A stretch of DNA of 64,000 nt. Origin: Terriglobus roseus DSM 18391. GTDB lineage: Bacteria; Acidobacteriota; Terriglobia; Terriglobales; Acidobacteriaceae. The notes below the pieces were generated by a model, which saw only the letters and a list, made by a program, of their open reading frames with translations, was not told the origin of the DNA and did not search any database. The stretch lies in assembly GCF_000265425.1 (NCBI RefSeq), contig NC_018014.1, positions 4,588,001 through 4,652,000 of the forward strand. Direction: 5' to 3'. Position numbers and translations under genes: made by a program. Positions 50,516-61,800 of the stretch are shown one piece after another (position 1 is the first letter of the stretch; every line of letters starts with the position of its first letter).

Positions 50516-53500
50516 ATGCAGAATCACCCCTTCGACACGGAAGGTCGACGCAAACTTGCGCGATCTTCATCCCTTCGTTCCAATCACCTTGTCCTGGCAT
50601 CGGCTCTTCTGCTTGGGTCTGCGACAGGCCTTCAAGCACAGGTGGATACGGGTTCTCTCGCCGGAAGAATTACCGATGCAACCGGAGCTGCACTTCCTGA
50701 TGCCGATCTGGTGCTGCGCGAAGAGGCAACGGGAGTCACGGCCCGACTGCGCTCCGGCAATGACGGCAGCTTTAATTTCAGTCCTCTGAAGCTTGGTACG
50801 TACTCGCTCACGGTCACGCGTGACGGATTCAAGCAGAGCGTTACCAGCCACCTGAATGTGACGATTCAATCGCGCCTGGAAGTGAACCCACACTTGGAAA
50901 TTGGGGCCGCGGGAGAAGTCATACAGGTATCCGCAGGCAGCCCGCTGCTCGACACACGATCCTCGTCGGTGCAGCAATTGGTTGAGGAGCGCACCATCAA
51001 CGCACTGCCCCTCAACGGCCGGAATGCCACTTTCCTGGCGCAGCTTTCACCCGGTGTGACCTTCGCGCAAAACGACTCGCGAAACCTGCAGGCCAGCGGA
51101 TCCTTTACTGCCAACGGTGCGCGTCGCACCCAGAACGACTATCTGCTGGACGGCATGGATGACAATGCCGCCATCGCCGATCTCGTGAATCAAGGGCAGT
51201 ACGTCGTCATGCCACCACCCGACGCACTGCGTGAGTTCACCGTGCAGACGAGTACTTACTCGGCAGAGTTCGGTCACTCTGCGGGCGCCGTCCTCAACGT
51301 CAGCACAAAGTCCGGCGACAACAGACTGCACGGCAACATCTGGGAATATCTGCGCAATGACGCGCTGGATGCGAAGGACCGCTTCGTTCTTCCAACGCAA
51401 CGCAAGCCCGCCTTCCGGCAGAACCAGTTTGGAGGCACGCTCGGCGGTCCAGTCGTGATTCCGAAGCTGTATGACGGCCGCAACCGTACCTTCTTCTTCG
51501 CGGACTATCAGGGCACGCGCGTCGCCCAGGGGAAGACCTATACCAGCACCGTACCGACGCTGGCAGAACGCAACAGTGGCTTCACCAATCTTCAGGATCT
51601 GATTGCATTGCAATCGGGGACCCTTACCGATGGCCTTGGCCGCACTTTTCCAACTGGCACCGTCTTTGATCCGTCGACGACGCGCGCTATACCGAACGGT
51701 GGAATTGATCCCATCACAGGTCTGCGCGGCACTGCCGGCGCTTACGTCCGCGACCCTTTCTACAGCGGCTCGCTGGGTGGTGTGACAAACTTCAATACCA
51801 CCGCCAATCGCGCACTCCTGAACCAGATTCCTGCGGCACGCCTCGCATCGAATGCTGTTCAGTTAATGAATCTGTACCCCGCACCCACCGGCAGCACGCT
51901 GCAGAATAATTACGTTAGCAGCCCGGTAAACCGCACCACCACGAACAGCTTCGATGTGCGCTTCGACGAGACGCTCAGTCAACGTGACTCGGCCTTCGTG
52001 CGCTACAGCTTTGTGGACACAACGCAGGTTGTTCCCAGCCCGTTTCCTGGCGTGGCGGACGGATCAGCTTCGCGCCCAGGGAACGGCCGCACACAATCGC
52101 AGAACATTGCCTTCAGTGAAACGCATGTGATCACACCGCGGCTCGTCAATGAAGCTCGCATCGGCTACAGCAAGGTTCGCGACACGCGACTGCAGTTGAA
52201 CGCCAACACACTCGGTGTTCCCGCGCAGTACGGCATCCCTGGCATTCCGCAGGTCGCCGGCAACGGTGGCTTGCCTCAATTTACCTTCGGCCAACTCAGC
52301 GCACTTGGCACGCCCGGCACACTTCCGAGCGACAAGTCGAGCAAGGTACTTCAGTTCACGGAAAACCTCACCATCGATCGGGATCGACATCAGATTCGCG
52401 CGGGTGTCGAGTATCAGCACGTCGCCTTTCCAACGCTCACGCCCACGACGTCACGCGGAAGCTTTACCAACAGCGGCCTTTACACCTCCATCGTCGCAAA
52501 TACCGACGCATCCACAGACCGTGCGCAGTTTCTGCTGGCTCCGCTCCCGGTCTCTGGATCCAGCCTTCAGAGCTTGGGAGGATCCAACGCTGTCACTGCC
52601 TCCAGCTTCTCGCCTATCTTCAACCTCAAGCGTCAGTACGTCGGAGCCTACGCACAAGACAGTTGGAAGGCATCGAAAAGTCTTACGCTGAACTATGGGG
52701 TCCGCTGGGAGTTTCTTGGTATCCCGGCGGAAAGCAGTGGCCGTTTCGCAAACTTCGTTCCAGCGCAGACGGGCGATACGCGCGACAACACCTCGCGCTT
52801 CTACGTTCCACAATCGCAGGTGGCGAACGTCCCCGCCGCATTTCAATCACTGCTCGCGCAGGACGGAATCGTCTTCACCCCAATGGCAGACAACGTACTC
52901 GGTTACGCGCAGAAGGGTAACTTCGCACCACGGGTAGGATTCTCATACCAGCCGAAGGACAAGCTGGTCATTCGCGGGGGTTATGGCCTCTTTTACCAGG
53001 GATACGAGAATCACGGCCTGAGTATCAGCCCATGGGTCAACTACCCTTTTCAGATCACGACGAATTACACCGCGGGAAGCTCGGTCGCCCCCGTGACCGC
53101 GAACAACTCTGTCGGCCCTATCTCGAACGGCCTGTTGAACGTTCCGTTGACTGCAGCGAATGCCTCGCTTGGATCGATCTCACTCTTTGGCGAACCACGT
53201 AACCCCAAGACCACTTACAGCCAGGCGTTCAACCTGCAGGTACAGTATGAAATCGCACCCAACACGTTAGCCTTCATCGGGTATGTCGGCAGCAACGGCA
53301 AGCACATCATGTCGTCGATGGCCTCCAACGCAGTGGGTTCGATCCTTGCACCCACTGCGAACACCCGGAACAACTCCTTCTTCAAGAGCTTTGCCTTCGG
53401 TGGAAACTACGTCTCGCGCGGTGCTTCCATCAACTACAACTCACTGCAGGCGGGTGTAGAACATCGCTTTAGCCACGGCTTTAGCCTGCTCGCTAACTTC

Positions 53501-54163
53501 ACTTACTCGAAGTGCCTGGGCACGGCAAGGGATCTGCTCGATAACGGAGTTGGTGGCTATCGTGCACCCTACGTTGCCGGTTATGGCATTGGTGCAGACT
53601 ACGCTCCATGCGATATCGACGTTCGCCGCATTCTGCATACCAGCGGCAGCTATGAACTCCCTTTCGGCAAAGGCCACGCATACGCTACGTCTGGCATTGC
53701 CTCCGCGCTCGCTGGCGGATGGCAGATCAACTGGATTTTCTCCGCACAGGACGGGCAGCCCTTCTCCGTTGCATGCACAACTACGACCGCCGCAGGCCTG
53801 GGCTGCTTTGCGCTAAAGGTCCCTGGCCAGCCGCTCTACGGCAGCGGGAATCGCGTGACGAATTTCCTGAACCCAGCAGCCTTCGCGAACCCCGCAGCCG
53901 GCAGCCTTGGGGGGCCGCCTGCACAGGTAAGTGGACCACCCTTTCGGCGGCTCGACTTTTCACTCTTCCGCCGATTCAACCTGGGCGAAGCGCGTTACTT
54001 TGAGTTCCGTGCCGAGAGCTTTAACCTGACAAACACACCGAACTTCGCCCAGCCAGGCAGCCTCAACTTCACTTCGCCGAACTCCTTCTCATCTATCAGC
54101 GCGACGCGCGACAATCCAAATGATCCGCGCGAACTGCAGGCGAGCCTCAAGCTCTTCTTTTAG
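50516..54163 (+). CDS. Oar-like TonB-dependent receptor with carboxypeptidase-regulatory domain
   Basis: This 1215-residue outer-membrane protein has a signal peptide (LVLASALLLGSATGLQAQ), an N-terminal CarboxypepD_reg domain (GSLAGRITDATGAALPDADLVL ... GSFNFSPLKLGTYSLTV), a plug (INALPLNGRNATFLAQLSPG ... YSAEFGHSAGAVLNVSTKSG) and a large barrel ending in FRAESFNLTNTPNFAQPGS and SLKLFF. Such receptors import large nutrients, with energy from TonB. The start ATG at 50516 has AGAGGA 5 nt upstream. It is 45 bp from the sulfatase gene, so uptake of a sulfated glycan or other sulfate ester is plausible. Confidence 0.88.
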   Translation: MQNHPFDTEGRRKLARSSSLRSNHLVLASALLLGSATGLQAQVDTGSLAGRITDATGAALPDADLVLREEATGVTARLRSGNDGSFNFSPLKLGTYSLTVTRDGFKQSVTSHLNVTIQSRLEVNPHLEIGAAGEVIQVSAGSPLLDTRSSSVQQLVEERTINALPLNGRNATFLAQLSPGVTFAQNDSRNLQASGSFTANGARRTQNDYLLDGMDDNAAIADLVNQGQYVVMPPPDALREFTVQTSTYSAEFGHSAGAVLNVSTKSGDNRLHGNIWEYLRNDALDAKDRFVLPTQRKPAFRQNQFGGTLGGPVVIPKLYDGRNRTFFFADYQGTRVAQGKTYTSTVPTLAERNSGFTNLQDLIALQSGTLTDGLGRTFPTGTVFDPSTTRAIPNGGIDPITGLRGTAGAYVRDPFYSGSLGGVTNFNTTANRALLNQIPAARLASNAVQLMNLYPAPTGSTLQNNYVSSPVNRTTTNSFDVRFDETLSQRDSAFVRYSFVDTTQVVPSPFPGVADGSASRPGNGRTQSQNIAFSETHVITPRLVNEARIGYSKVRDTRLQLNANTLGVPAQYGIPGIPQVAGNGGLPQFTFGQLSALGTPGTLPSDKSSKVLQFTENLTIDRDRHQIRAGVEYQHVAFPTLTPTTSRGSFTNSGLYTSIVANTDASTDRAQFLLAPLPVSGSSLQSLGGSNAVTASSFSPIFNLKRQYVGAYAQDSWKASKSLTLNYGVRWEFLGIPAESSGRFANFVPAQTGDTRDNTSRFYVPQSQVANVPAAFQSLLAQDGIVFTPMADNVLGYAQKGNFAPRVGFSYQPKDKLVIRGGYGLFYQGYENHGLSISPWVNYPFQITTNYTAGSSVAPVTANNSVGPISNGLLNVPLTAANASLGSISLFGEPRNPKTTYSQAFNLQVQYEIAPNTLAFIGYVGSNGKHIMSSMASNAVGSILAPTANTRNNSFFKSFAFGGNYVSRGASINYNSLQAGVEHRFSHGFSLLANFTYSKCLGTARDLLDNGVGGYRAPYVAGYGIGADYAPCDIDVRRILHTSGSYELPFGKGHAYATSGIASALAGGWQINWIFSAQDGQPFSVACTTTTAAGLGCFALKVPGQPLYGSGNRVTNFLNPAAFANPAAGSLGGPPAQVSGPPFRRLDFSLFRRFNLGEARYFEFRAESFNLTNTPNFAQPGSLNFTSPNSFSSISATRDNPNDPRELQASLKLFF

Positions 54164-54208
54164 CCAAGTCGACATGATTTCGAAGTTTGTAACAGGAGGC
54201 ATAGATCT

Positions 54209-55657
54209 ATGAACCGTCGAGATTTTCTAGTACAAAGCGGAGCGGCTGCAGCCGCGTCAGTATCTCTGGGTGCCGATGCTATCGCGCAGTCAGCAGCAAC
54301 GAACACGGGCGCGAAGGCACCGGGGAGAAAGCCAAACATCATCCTCTATCTGTCCGATCAGTTTCGATGGGACTTTGTCGGCGCCAACGGCGCAAACAGC
54401 TCCACCAAAACCCCGAATCTGGATGCAATGGCAAAGCGTGGGAAAAACTTCACGCACGCAGTAACCAATCAACCCGTCTGCGCCCCCGCACGATCTGTGT
54501 TGATGACCAGCCGCTACGCAACCGAGACTGGCGTGTGGCGTAATGGCCCTGCACTCGACCATACGTTGCCGACACTCGCGGGTGAGCTGCGCAAGGCCGG
54601 CTACACCTCCAACCTCATCGGTAAGTGGCACCTGGCTCCCAGTGCAGAGGCAGCAGGAGGTGGCCCGGGTTACGTGAAGCCCGAGTATCGTGGCGGCTTC
54701 CTCGACCTATGGGAAGGTGCGAACGCGCTGGAGCATACATCGCATCCTTTCTACGGCTCGCTCTTCGATGGAGATGGCAAGGAGATCAAGTTCCAGGATC
54801 AATACCGCGTCGACTTCCTGACGGACCGTACCGAAAGGTTTCTGCGCCAGAAGCACGAGAAGCCTTTCTTCCTCTTCGTCTCTCAGCTCGAGCCACATCA
54901 GCAGAACGACGAGAACCGCATGGTTGGACCGAAGGGATCGGCTGCTCGCTTCATCAACGCGCATGTACCACCGGACCTGCGCGCGTTGCCCGGCGATTGG
55001 CACCAGCAACTCCCGGACTACTACGGCGCATGCGAGAGCATAGATGCTTCCGTTGGCCGCATTAAAAAAGTTCTTCAGGAGACTGGCCAGGCCGACAACA
55101 CTATCTTTGTCTTCATCAGCGATCACGGCTGCCACTTCATGACACGCAACCAGGAGTACAAGCGCTCGACGCACAACAGCTCTGTGCGCATTCCACTCAT
55201 CATCGATGGTCCGGGCTTTGAAGGTGCCCAGCAAATCCCAGAACTTGTAGGACTTATCAACGTTGCACCCACCCTGCTCGAAGCAGTGGGCGTGCCCGTA
55301 CCATCAAGCTGGAAGGGCCGCAGCGCTCTGCCACTCCTGAAGGACACGGCCGCCCGCGAAGCATGGCCGAATAAAGAGCTGGTGCAGATCAGCGAGTCAA
55401 TGACAGCACGCACTATCAAGACGCAGGACTGGACCTACTGCGTGGCAGATATCTCCGGCGCAAAGAAGGCCGCAAGCCCAACCTATCTCGAATGGCAGCT
55501 CTATGATCAACGCAACGACCCGCACGAACTGGTCAATCTCGCAGGTCGCAAAGAATATCTGGAAGTCGCAAAACAATTGCGAGGCGAGCTGGTTGAGTTA
55601 CTGAAATATGCTGGCGAAGGCTCACCCGAAATTCAACCTGCAACGCTCTACCCGTAA
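54209..55657 (+). CDS. Tat-exported Cys-type sulfatase
   Basis: This 482-residue protein has a twin-arginine leader (NRRDFLVQSGAAAAA). The catalytic signature CAPARSVLMTSRYATETG carries C91 of CxPxR, which a formylglycine-generating enzyme must modify. Other sulfatase blocks are NIILYLSDQFRWD, GKWHL, FLFVSQLEPH, FVFISDHGCHF and NDPHELVNLAG. It would hydrolyse a sulfate ester in the periplasm. AGGAGG precedes the ATG. Located just after a TonB receptor gene, it probably acts on the imported substrate. No sulfatase-maturing enzyme is in the window. Related enzymes include choline- and sugar-sulfatases; the substrate is open. Confidence 0.9.
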   Translation: MNRRDFLVQSGAAAAASVSLGADAIAQSAATNTGAKAPGRKPNIILYLSDQFRWDFVGANGANSSTKTPNLDAMAKRGKNFTHAVTNQPVCAPARSVLMTSRYATETGVWRNGPALDHTLPTLAGELRKAGYTSNLIGKWHLAPSAEAAGGGPGYVKPEYRGGFLDLWEGANALEHTSHPFYGSLFDGDGKEIKFQDQYRVDFLTDRTERFLRQKHEKPFFLFVSQLEPHQQNDENRMVGPKGSAARFINAHVPPDLRALPGDWHQQLPDYYGACESIDASVGRIKKVLQETGQADNTIFVFISDHGCHFMTRNQEYKRSTHNSSVRIPLIIDGPGFEGAQQIPELVGLINVAPTLLEAVGVPVPSSWKGRSALPLLKDTAAREAWPNKELVQISESMTARTIKTQDWTYCVADISGAKKAASPTYLEWQLYDQRNDPHELVNLAGRKEYLEVAKQLRGELVELLKYAGEGSPEIQPATLYP

Positions 55658-55677
55658 ATTACGTTTTCGTAAAAGAG

Positions 55678-55711
55678 GAGATGCCCGCATCGCTGCGGGC
55701 ATCTCTTCTTT
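55678..55711. terminator. Intrinsic terminator between the sulfatase gene and poxB
   Basis: A perfect 12-bp stem GAGATGCCCGCA/TGCGGGCATCTC with a TCGC loop is followed by TTCTTT on the plus strand and CTTTT on the minus strand. It probably serves both convergent genes. Confidence 0.85.
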
Positions 55712-55723
55712 CGTGACAGTGAC

Positions 55724-57460
55724 TTATCGCCAGAGGTTGGTTTTTGCCATGTCGAGGACCTCGTGACCGTCTCCATGCAGCATGGCCTTCAACATGTAGA
55801 GGTTGAAGCCGGCAGCCTGCGCCAGCGTGATGGTAGGAGGCAAGGAAAGCTCCTGCCTTGCAACGACAACGTCGATAACGGCCGGACCGGGGTGAGCGAA
55901 GGCTTCCCTGAGTGCGGGTATCACCTGCTCAGGCGTCTCAACGCGCCATGCGCGTATGCCCGCACCCGATGCGATGTTCGCAAAGTTTGTCGGCGTGAAG
56001 CCGGTGGCATAGGTTTCGACACCGGCCGCCTTCATCTCCTGCTCGACGAAACCCAGCGCACCGTTATTGAAGACGACCACCTTCACGGCTAGATTGAGCT
56101 GCCGCAGCGTAAGCAGGTCACCGAGCAGCATGGAGATGCCGCCATCGCCTGAGAGTGTGACGACCTGGCGAGAGGGCGCCGCGGACTGGACACCAATGGC
56201 CTGCGGCATGGCATTCGCCATGGTGCCATGGTTGAAGCTGCCGATAAGGCGGCGCTTGCCATTCATCTTGAGATAGCGAGCTGCCCAGGTGGTTGGTGTC
56301 CCTACGTCGCACAGGAAGACGGCGTCCTCGGCAGCGAGATCGCTGATGCATTTGGTAAGGTACTGCGGATGGATCGGTGACTTGCCTCGCTCACCCACGG
56401 CGCGCTCATCGAGCTCCTTACGGATCTTCCGGAAGCGCTCGGTCGAATCTTTCAGGTGGCTGCTATTGTGCTTTGTCAGAAGTGGCTTCAGGGCGTGCAG
56501 TGTGTATTTCACATCGCCAATAAGACCAACATCAATTCTTGTACGGCGGCCCAACTGTTCGCCGCGAATATCAACTTGAATGACGTTGATGCCTTCCGGA
56601 TAGAACTGTGAGTACGGAAAGTCAGTACCAAGCATCAGGAGCGTGTCGCACTCCTGCATGGCGCGGTACGCCGAGGGCATACCGATGAGACCGTTGAGTC
56701 CGACATAGTATGGGTTGTCGTACTCGAGATACTCTTTACCGCGCAAGGCCACGATGATAGGGGCCTGCAGCACCTCGGCGACGGCAAGCACTTCTGCACG
56801 AGCCTCTGCACAGCCGGCGCCAGCGAGGATCGTGATCTTCTTTGTCTCGTTCAGAAGTTTCGCTGCGTCTGCCAGAGACTGCGCAGGTGGCAGAACAGAC
56901 GCAGCCGGACCGGAGATACCAAGGCCAATCGCCGGAGACGATGCAAGCTTCGTAAGGATGTCTCCCGGAATAACGACAACAGCAACACAACGCTTTGCAA
57001 TCGCTGTGCGCATCGCGATGGCGAGGACGCGAGGAACCTGCTCGGGCGTGGAGATGACCTCACAGAAATCGGAACAGGAAAGAAAGATCTGCTCCGGATG
57101 AGTCTCCTGGAAGTAGTTCGTCCCCATCTCCGCACTGGGGATCTGAGCAGCAATCGCAAGGACCGGGACACGGCTACGGTGACAGTCGTGCAGGCCATTG
57201 ATGAGATGGAGATTTCCCGGGCCGCAGCTTCCGGCGCACACCGTCAACTGGCCGCTGATCTGAGATTCACCACCGGCGGCGAATGCAGCCACTTCTTCGT
57301 GTCGCACCATCTGCCACTCGATTCCCTCGTGCGACCGTATGGCATCGGTGAAGCCATTCAGCGAGTCACCGGCTACGCCATAGACGCGCTTGACTCCTGC
57401 TTTCATGAGCGTTTCGACAAACACATCAGCAACTTTGGCGAGAGGATCTTTCTTCCACAT
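55724..57460 (-). CDS. poxB: Pyruvate dehydrogenase (quinone), pyruvate oxidase PoxB
   Basis: This 578-residue thiamine-diphosphate enzyme has RVYGVAGDSLNGF and RHEEVAAFAAGGESQ (catalytic Glu), TVCAGSCGPGNLHLINGLHD, an FAD-binding middle domain (LLMLGTDFPYSQFYP), and the ThDP motif GDGGISMLLGDLLTLRQL ... VVVFNNGALGF. The C-terminal end EVLDMAKTNLWR closely matches the membrane-binding amphipathic helix of E. coli PoxB, so quinone-linked oxidation of pyruvate to acetate at the membrane is likely. It is convergent with the sulfatase gene and divergent from an acyltransferase gene. Confidence 0.93.
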   Translation of the reverse strand: MWKKDPLAKVADVFVETLMKAGVKRVYGVAGDSLNGFTDAIRSHEGIEWQMVRHEEVAAFAAGGESQISGQLTVCAGSCGPGNLHLINGLHDCHRSRVPVLAIAAQIPSAEMGTNYFQETHPEQIFLSCSDFCEVISTPEQVPRVLAIAMRTAIAKRCVAVVVIPGDILTKLASSPAIGLGISGPAASVLPPAQSLADAAKLLNETKKITILAGAGCAEARAEVLAVAEVLQAPIIVALRGKEYLEYDNPYYVGLNGLIGMPSAYRAMQECDTLLMLGTDFPYSQFYPEGINVIQVDIRGEQLGRRTRIDVGLIGDVKYTLHALKPLLTKHNSSHLKDSTERFRKIRKELDERAVGERGKSPIHPQYLTKCISDLAAEDAVFLCDVGTPTTWAARYLKMNGKRRLIGSFNHGTMANAMPQAIGVQSAAPSRQVVTLSGDGGISMLLGDLLTLRQLNLAVKVVVFNNGALGFVEQEMKAAGVETYATGFTPTNFANIASGAGIRAWRVETPEQVIPALREAFAHPGPAVIDVVVARQELSLPPTITLAQAAGFNLYMLKAMLHGDGHEVLDMAKTNLWR

Positions 57461-57634
57461 GAATGGATGCTTCCTTTTCCGATACGAGGATCTTTACGGT
57501 TGGATGCACGAGTTGATGGAGGTTGGACCGCCACAGCCGCGATTGGCACCATTGATTGATCGCCAGGCTTGGATCGTAATGGCGAAATCGCTCAAGCCAG
57601 TCCGCCATCCCGTTGTGTATGGTGTTTTGAAGCC

Positions 57635-58795
57635 ATGAGTCAGCCAGACACACGCATCCAGCCCAAGCAGCACTTCGAAATTCTTGACGGCCTGCGGGGC
57701 GTTGCCGCCATGATGGTGGTCATCTTTCACGTGTGCGAGACATGGAACGGCGGAGACCACGCGCGGCAGATCATCAACCACGGCTATCTCGCCGTGGATT
57801 TTTTCTTCATGCTTTCCGGCTTCGTAGTCGCCTACGCGTACGACGATCGCTGGCAACCTGCCAATGGCCGGCAGCGCATGACGCTTTGGGACTTTTTTAA
57901 GCGCCGGATCATCCGCCTGCAGCCGATGGTCATCATGGGCAATCTTCTCGGCGCACTGCTCTTCTACCTGAGCGCCAGCCCTAAGATCTTTCCGCTCGTC
58001 GCGACCACCCCCGTGTCGAGGCTTATCCTCATCACGCTCATCGGCTGCACGGTGATCCCGATCCCCATCTCCATGGACATTCGCGGCTGGCAGGAGATGC
58101 ATCCACTCGCGGGCACAGCCTGGTCGCTCTTCTTCGAATACATCGCCAACATCGCCTATGCGCTCGGTCTGCGCAGGGCTTCCAATCGCGTGCTCGTGGT
58201 TTTCGCTGCACTATCCGCGGCCGCGCTTACGCACTATCTTGTCACCACGCCGCGCGGCGACATCACCGGTGGCTGGTCCGTGAACGCCATGGAACTTAAA
58301 GTCGGCTTTCTCCGGCTGCTCTATCCATTCCTCGCCGGCATGCTTGTGCAGCGGATGCACAAGCGACTTCACGTCCGCAACGCGTTCCTGTGGTGCAGCC
58401 TGCTGCTCGTTCTCACCTTTGCGCTGCCACGCTTTGGCACACCGGCCACACTCTGGAAAAACGGACTGTATGAGGCACTCATCATTATCCTCGTGTATCC
58501 GGTCATCGTCGCTATGGGCGCGGGCGAACAGATCAATGGACGCACCGCCACCCGGCTCTGCCGTTTCTCGGGTGCGATCTCGTACCCGCTCTACATCACG
58601 CACTATGCACTCATCTACATCTACACAGCCAAGGTCTATGACGGGAAGCTCACTCCGGCACAGGGTGTGGGCTGGGGCGTGGCTTTGTTCTTCACCTCGA
58701 TCGCCATCGCCTATGCCTGCCTTAAGCTCTACGACGAACCGCTGCGCCGCTGGCTGAACAAGCGCTTCCTGCTCACAGGGGTTACTACAACGTAG
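57635..58795 (+). CDS. Acyltransferase 3 family membrane protein (OafA/YrhL-like)
   Basis: This 386-residue protein has about ten hydrophobic helices. It begins with the family motif FEILDGLRGVAAMMVVIFHV and DFFFMLSGFVVAYAY (catalytic His in FHV), and later has ISYPLYITHYALIYIY. It transfers acyl groups, often acetyl, to surface glycans at the inner membrane. The ATG at 57635 was preferred to an in-frame TTG at 57569 because the family motif then starts near residue 15. The target is unknown. No glycan cluster is adjacent. Confidence 0.88.
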   Translation: MSQPDTRIQPKQHFEILDGLRGVAAMMVVIFHVCETWNGGDHARQIINHGYLAVDFFFMLSGFVVAYAYDDRWQPANGRQRMTLWDFFKRRIIRLQPMVIMGNLLGALLFYLSASPKIFPLVATTPVSRLILITLIGCTVIPIPISMDIRGWQEMHPLAGTAWSLFFEYIANIAYALGLRRASNRVLVVFAALSAAALTHYLVTTPRGDITGGWSVNAMELKVGFLRLLYPFLAGMLVQRMHKRLHVRNAFLWCSLLLVLTFALPRFGTPATLWKNGLYEALIIILVYPVIVAMGAGEQINGRTATRLCRFSGAISYPLYITHYALIYIYTAKVYDGKLTPAQGVGWGVALFFTSIAIAYACLKLYDEPLRRWLNKRFLLTGVTTT

Positions 58796-58804
58796 TTTGA
58801 AGCA

Positions 58805-58835
58805 TTGACAGACTGCCCTACTCTCAGCGTTTAAT
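58805..58835 (+). promoter_or_regulatory. Possible promoter of the second TonB receptor gene
   Basis: A consensus TTGACA (58805-58810) is followed by GTTTAA or TTTAAT after 18-19 bp. The -35 is perfect and the spacing slightly long. Confidence 0.45.
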
Positions 58836-58850
58836 GGCCACGACCAAAAA

Positions 58851-58871
58851 CGGCAACTTTCCGGGTTGCCG
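58851..58871 (+). promoter_or_regulatory. Leader hairpin before the second TonB receptor gene
   Basis: CGGCAAC pairs with GTTGCCG across a 7-nt loop, about 11 nt upstream of the AGGAGA ribosome site. It may affect translation or mRNA stability. Confidence 0.35.
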
Positions 58872-58896
58872 AAATTGGACGCTTAGGAGAGCCTTC

Positions 58897-61800
58897 ATGA
58901 ACGATTCCCGCAGGTTATGGTGTGCCGTAGCACTTGCGAGTCCCCTAGCCTTAATCAGTGTTTGTGCTCACGCACAAAGCAGCTTCGGACAGATCTCTGG
59001 CGTTGTCGCGGACCAGACCGGCGCAGCAATTCCGAACGCAACGATTTCGATCACATCAATCACAACCCAGTCGACCCGCACGGCAACAACGGATTCGGAC
59101 GGAAACTATATCGTCACGAACCTGCCCATCGGGGAATACGTCATCGCCGTAAAGCAGGCGGGCTTTCGAACCGCTCAGCAGTCCAACGTCACCATCACGG
59201 CAGACGCAAAGGTGACATCGAACTTTGCAATGCAGATGGGCCAGGTCTCCGAAGTCGTCGAGGTCCAGGGCGGAGCCATTGAAACCCTCAACACGACCTC
59301 TGGAGAACTCTCCCGCGTCATCGATGCCAAGCAGGTTGAAAACCTCGCACTGAACGGTCGCAATTACACACAGTTGCTCACGCTGGTTCCTGGCGCGGTC
59401 GTAACCAACCCGGATATCTTCGCCGTCACGACCTCGCTTGCCTCGAACAACCAGACCATCAACGGCAATCGCTCCGACTCCAACAACCTTACGGTGGACG
59501 GCGCGTACAACCAGGTGGCCGGCTCCAACGGCTCACTCATGAATAACGTGGGCCCTGACTTCATCAGTGAGGTCAAGATCAATACGTCCAACTCGTCTGC
59601 GGAATACGGACGCACGCAAGGGCCCACCTTTAACATCGTCACCAAGAGCGGCTCCAACGCCTTCCATGGAGGCGCCTTCGAGTTCCATCGCAACAGCTAT
59701 CTCGATGCCACAAACTACATCGCTCGCAAGAAGACGCAACTGATCTACAACGATTTCGGCTTCTTCCTCGGCGGTCCCATCATCCGCGATAAACTCTTCT
59801 TCTTCGTAGGTGAGGAGTGGAAGCGGCTGCGCCAGCAGGCGACGGCAAGCACCTTCACCGTGCCAACAACGGCCATGCTCAACGGCGACTTCAGCTCTCT
59901 CTGCTCGGCAGCAAAGGATGGATCCGGCAATCCTGGTTCCTTCAACGGCGCAGGCGTTTGCTCGGCGGCCAGTGGCACTTTTGGCCAGCTCTACTATCCG
60001 GGTACCAGCACGCCCATCCCCAACAACAACATCTCGTCGTTGATGACGCCGGACGGCAAGGCAATCGCCAACGTCTACAAGACGATCATCGCCGGCGGCC
60101 TGAGCTACCGTGACGGTGGCATCCCATCGAACAATCTCACCCTGGCTCCTTCGAATCCGCTCGACTTTCACCAGGATCTCGTTCGAATCGACTATGTAAT
60201 AAATCAGCAGCACTCTCTTTTTGCGCGTTGGATACACGACCAGAACACGCTGATCGACCCCTATGGCACCTTCTCAAACGGAGGCATCCTAAACACAACA
60301 CCAACGACACGCAACCGCCCCGGGCAGAGCTACCTGATCAGTGAAACCTGGAGCATCCGCCAGAACCTGATCAATCAGGTACAGGCCAACGCAAGCTGGG
60401 CCGCGCAGCGCATTCCTCCTTACGGCAATAACTGGAAGCGTGAGACGTACGGCTTCGGCTTCAACAAGCTCTATCCTGGCGTCGGACCATATCCAAACGG
60501 CATTCCGATCACAAACATCAGCAACTACGCCGGCTTTCAGGGTCCTAACTTCTCCCTGATATCACCGTCCACAGATATTCAGATCGCAGACAACATCACC
60601 TATGTAAAGGGTGATCACAACATGAAGTTTGGCATCGCCTACATTCGCGATCGCGTCGATCAGAATGGTCGGTCTAACTACACCGGAACGGTGGGATTTA
60701 GCCAGAACGGAACAGCTACAGCACGGTCCAGTAACTGCGGCCAGGCCGCCTTCAATACAACATGCTACTCACTGTCCGACGCCTTTCTCGGTAACTTCCA
60801 GTCGTATTCTGAGAACAGCGCTGATCCGGTTGGCCACTTCCGCTTCAATCAGATTGAAGGGTATGTACAGGATCAGTGGCGTGTTACAAGACGCCTAAGC
60901 CTCGACCTTGGCATGCGCTATCAGTGGCTGCAGCCCTTCTACGCGCAGGGAAACAACCTGACCAACTTCGATCCGGCTGCGTACAACGCGGCGAATGCGG
61001 TATCTGTGACGGCGGGTGGATCGCTAGCAAATCCGGGCGCCGGCAATCCCTATAACGGCCTGGTCCGGGTGGGAGACGGAGTTCCCGAGGACCAGCAGAA
61101 GCGCGTAACGAACGTAAACTCTTCGATCTTCGGCTTGATACCTTCGGGCGCACCCCGCGGCTTCTACAAGATGAACGGTGCCGTGGGACCGCGCTTCGGC
61201 TTTGCCTATGCCGCGAATGACAAAACATCCATTCGTGGCGGTGCAGGACTGTTCTACTACCGCCCGCAGGGAAACCTCGTCTTCAGCCAGCTGAATCTCC
61301 CACCCTTCCTGCAGAACACGCAGTTTGGCGTTGGCAACCTGGCCACACTTGGTTCCCTCTCGGCAAACAGCACCGGCCTGCAGGCAGGTATCAGCGCGGT
61401 TGATCCTAAGAACAAGACGCCGTATACGTGGCAGTACAGCGTGGGTGTCCAGCGTCAGTTGCCCGGGAAGGTACTGCTGGAAGCCAGCTACGTGGGCAGC
61501 GTTGCCCATCACCAGTTGCGTCAGCCAAACATCAACATCCCGGATCTAACACCGGTTTTCGCAAATCAGAACTCTGCTACGCCTAACTCCTCGATCGCTG
61601 CATTCAATCCCTACAAGGGTTTCAACGCGATCAACTCCAACCGCTTTGATTCCAACTACAACTACAACGCACTGCAGGTCTTCGCTTCCAAACGCAGCGG
61701 AGCCATTACAGCCACGCTCTCGTACACTTACTCGAAAGCGCTGGGTGACTCTGCAGGAAACAACATAACCCTGGAGAACTGGCGAGATCTGGCCTATAAC

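Noticed and set aside
60557..60580. A further GATATC plus GATATT pair
   Set aside because: The spacing is 10 rather than 6 bases, the second core is imperfect and it lies inside the TonB receptor gene.
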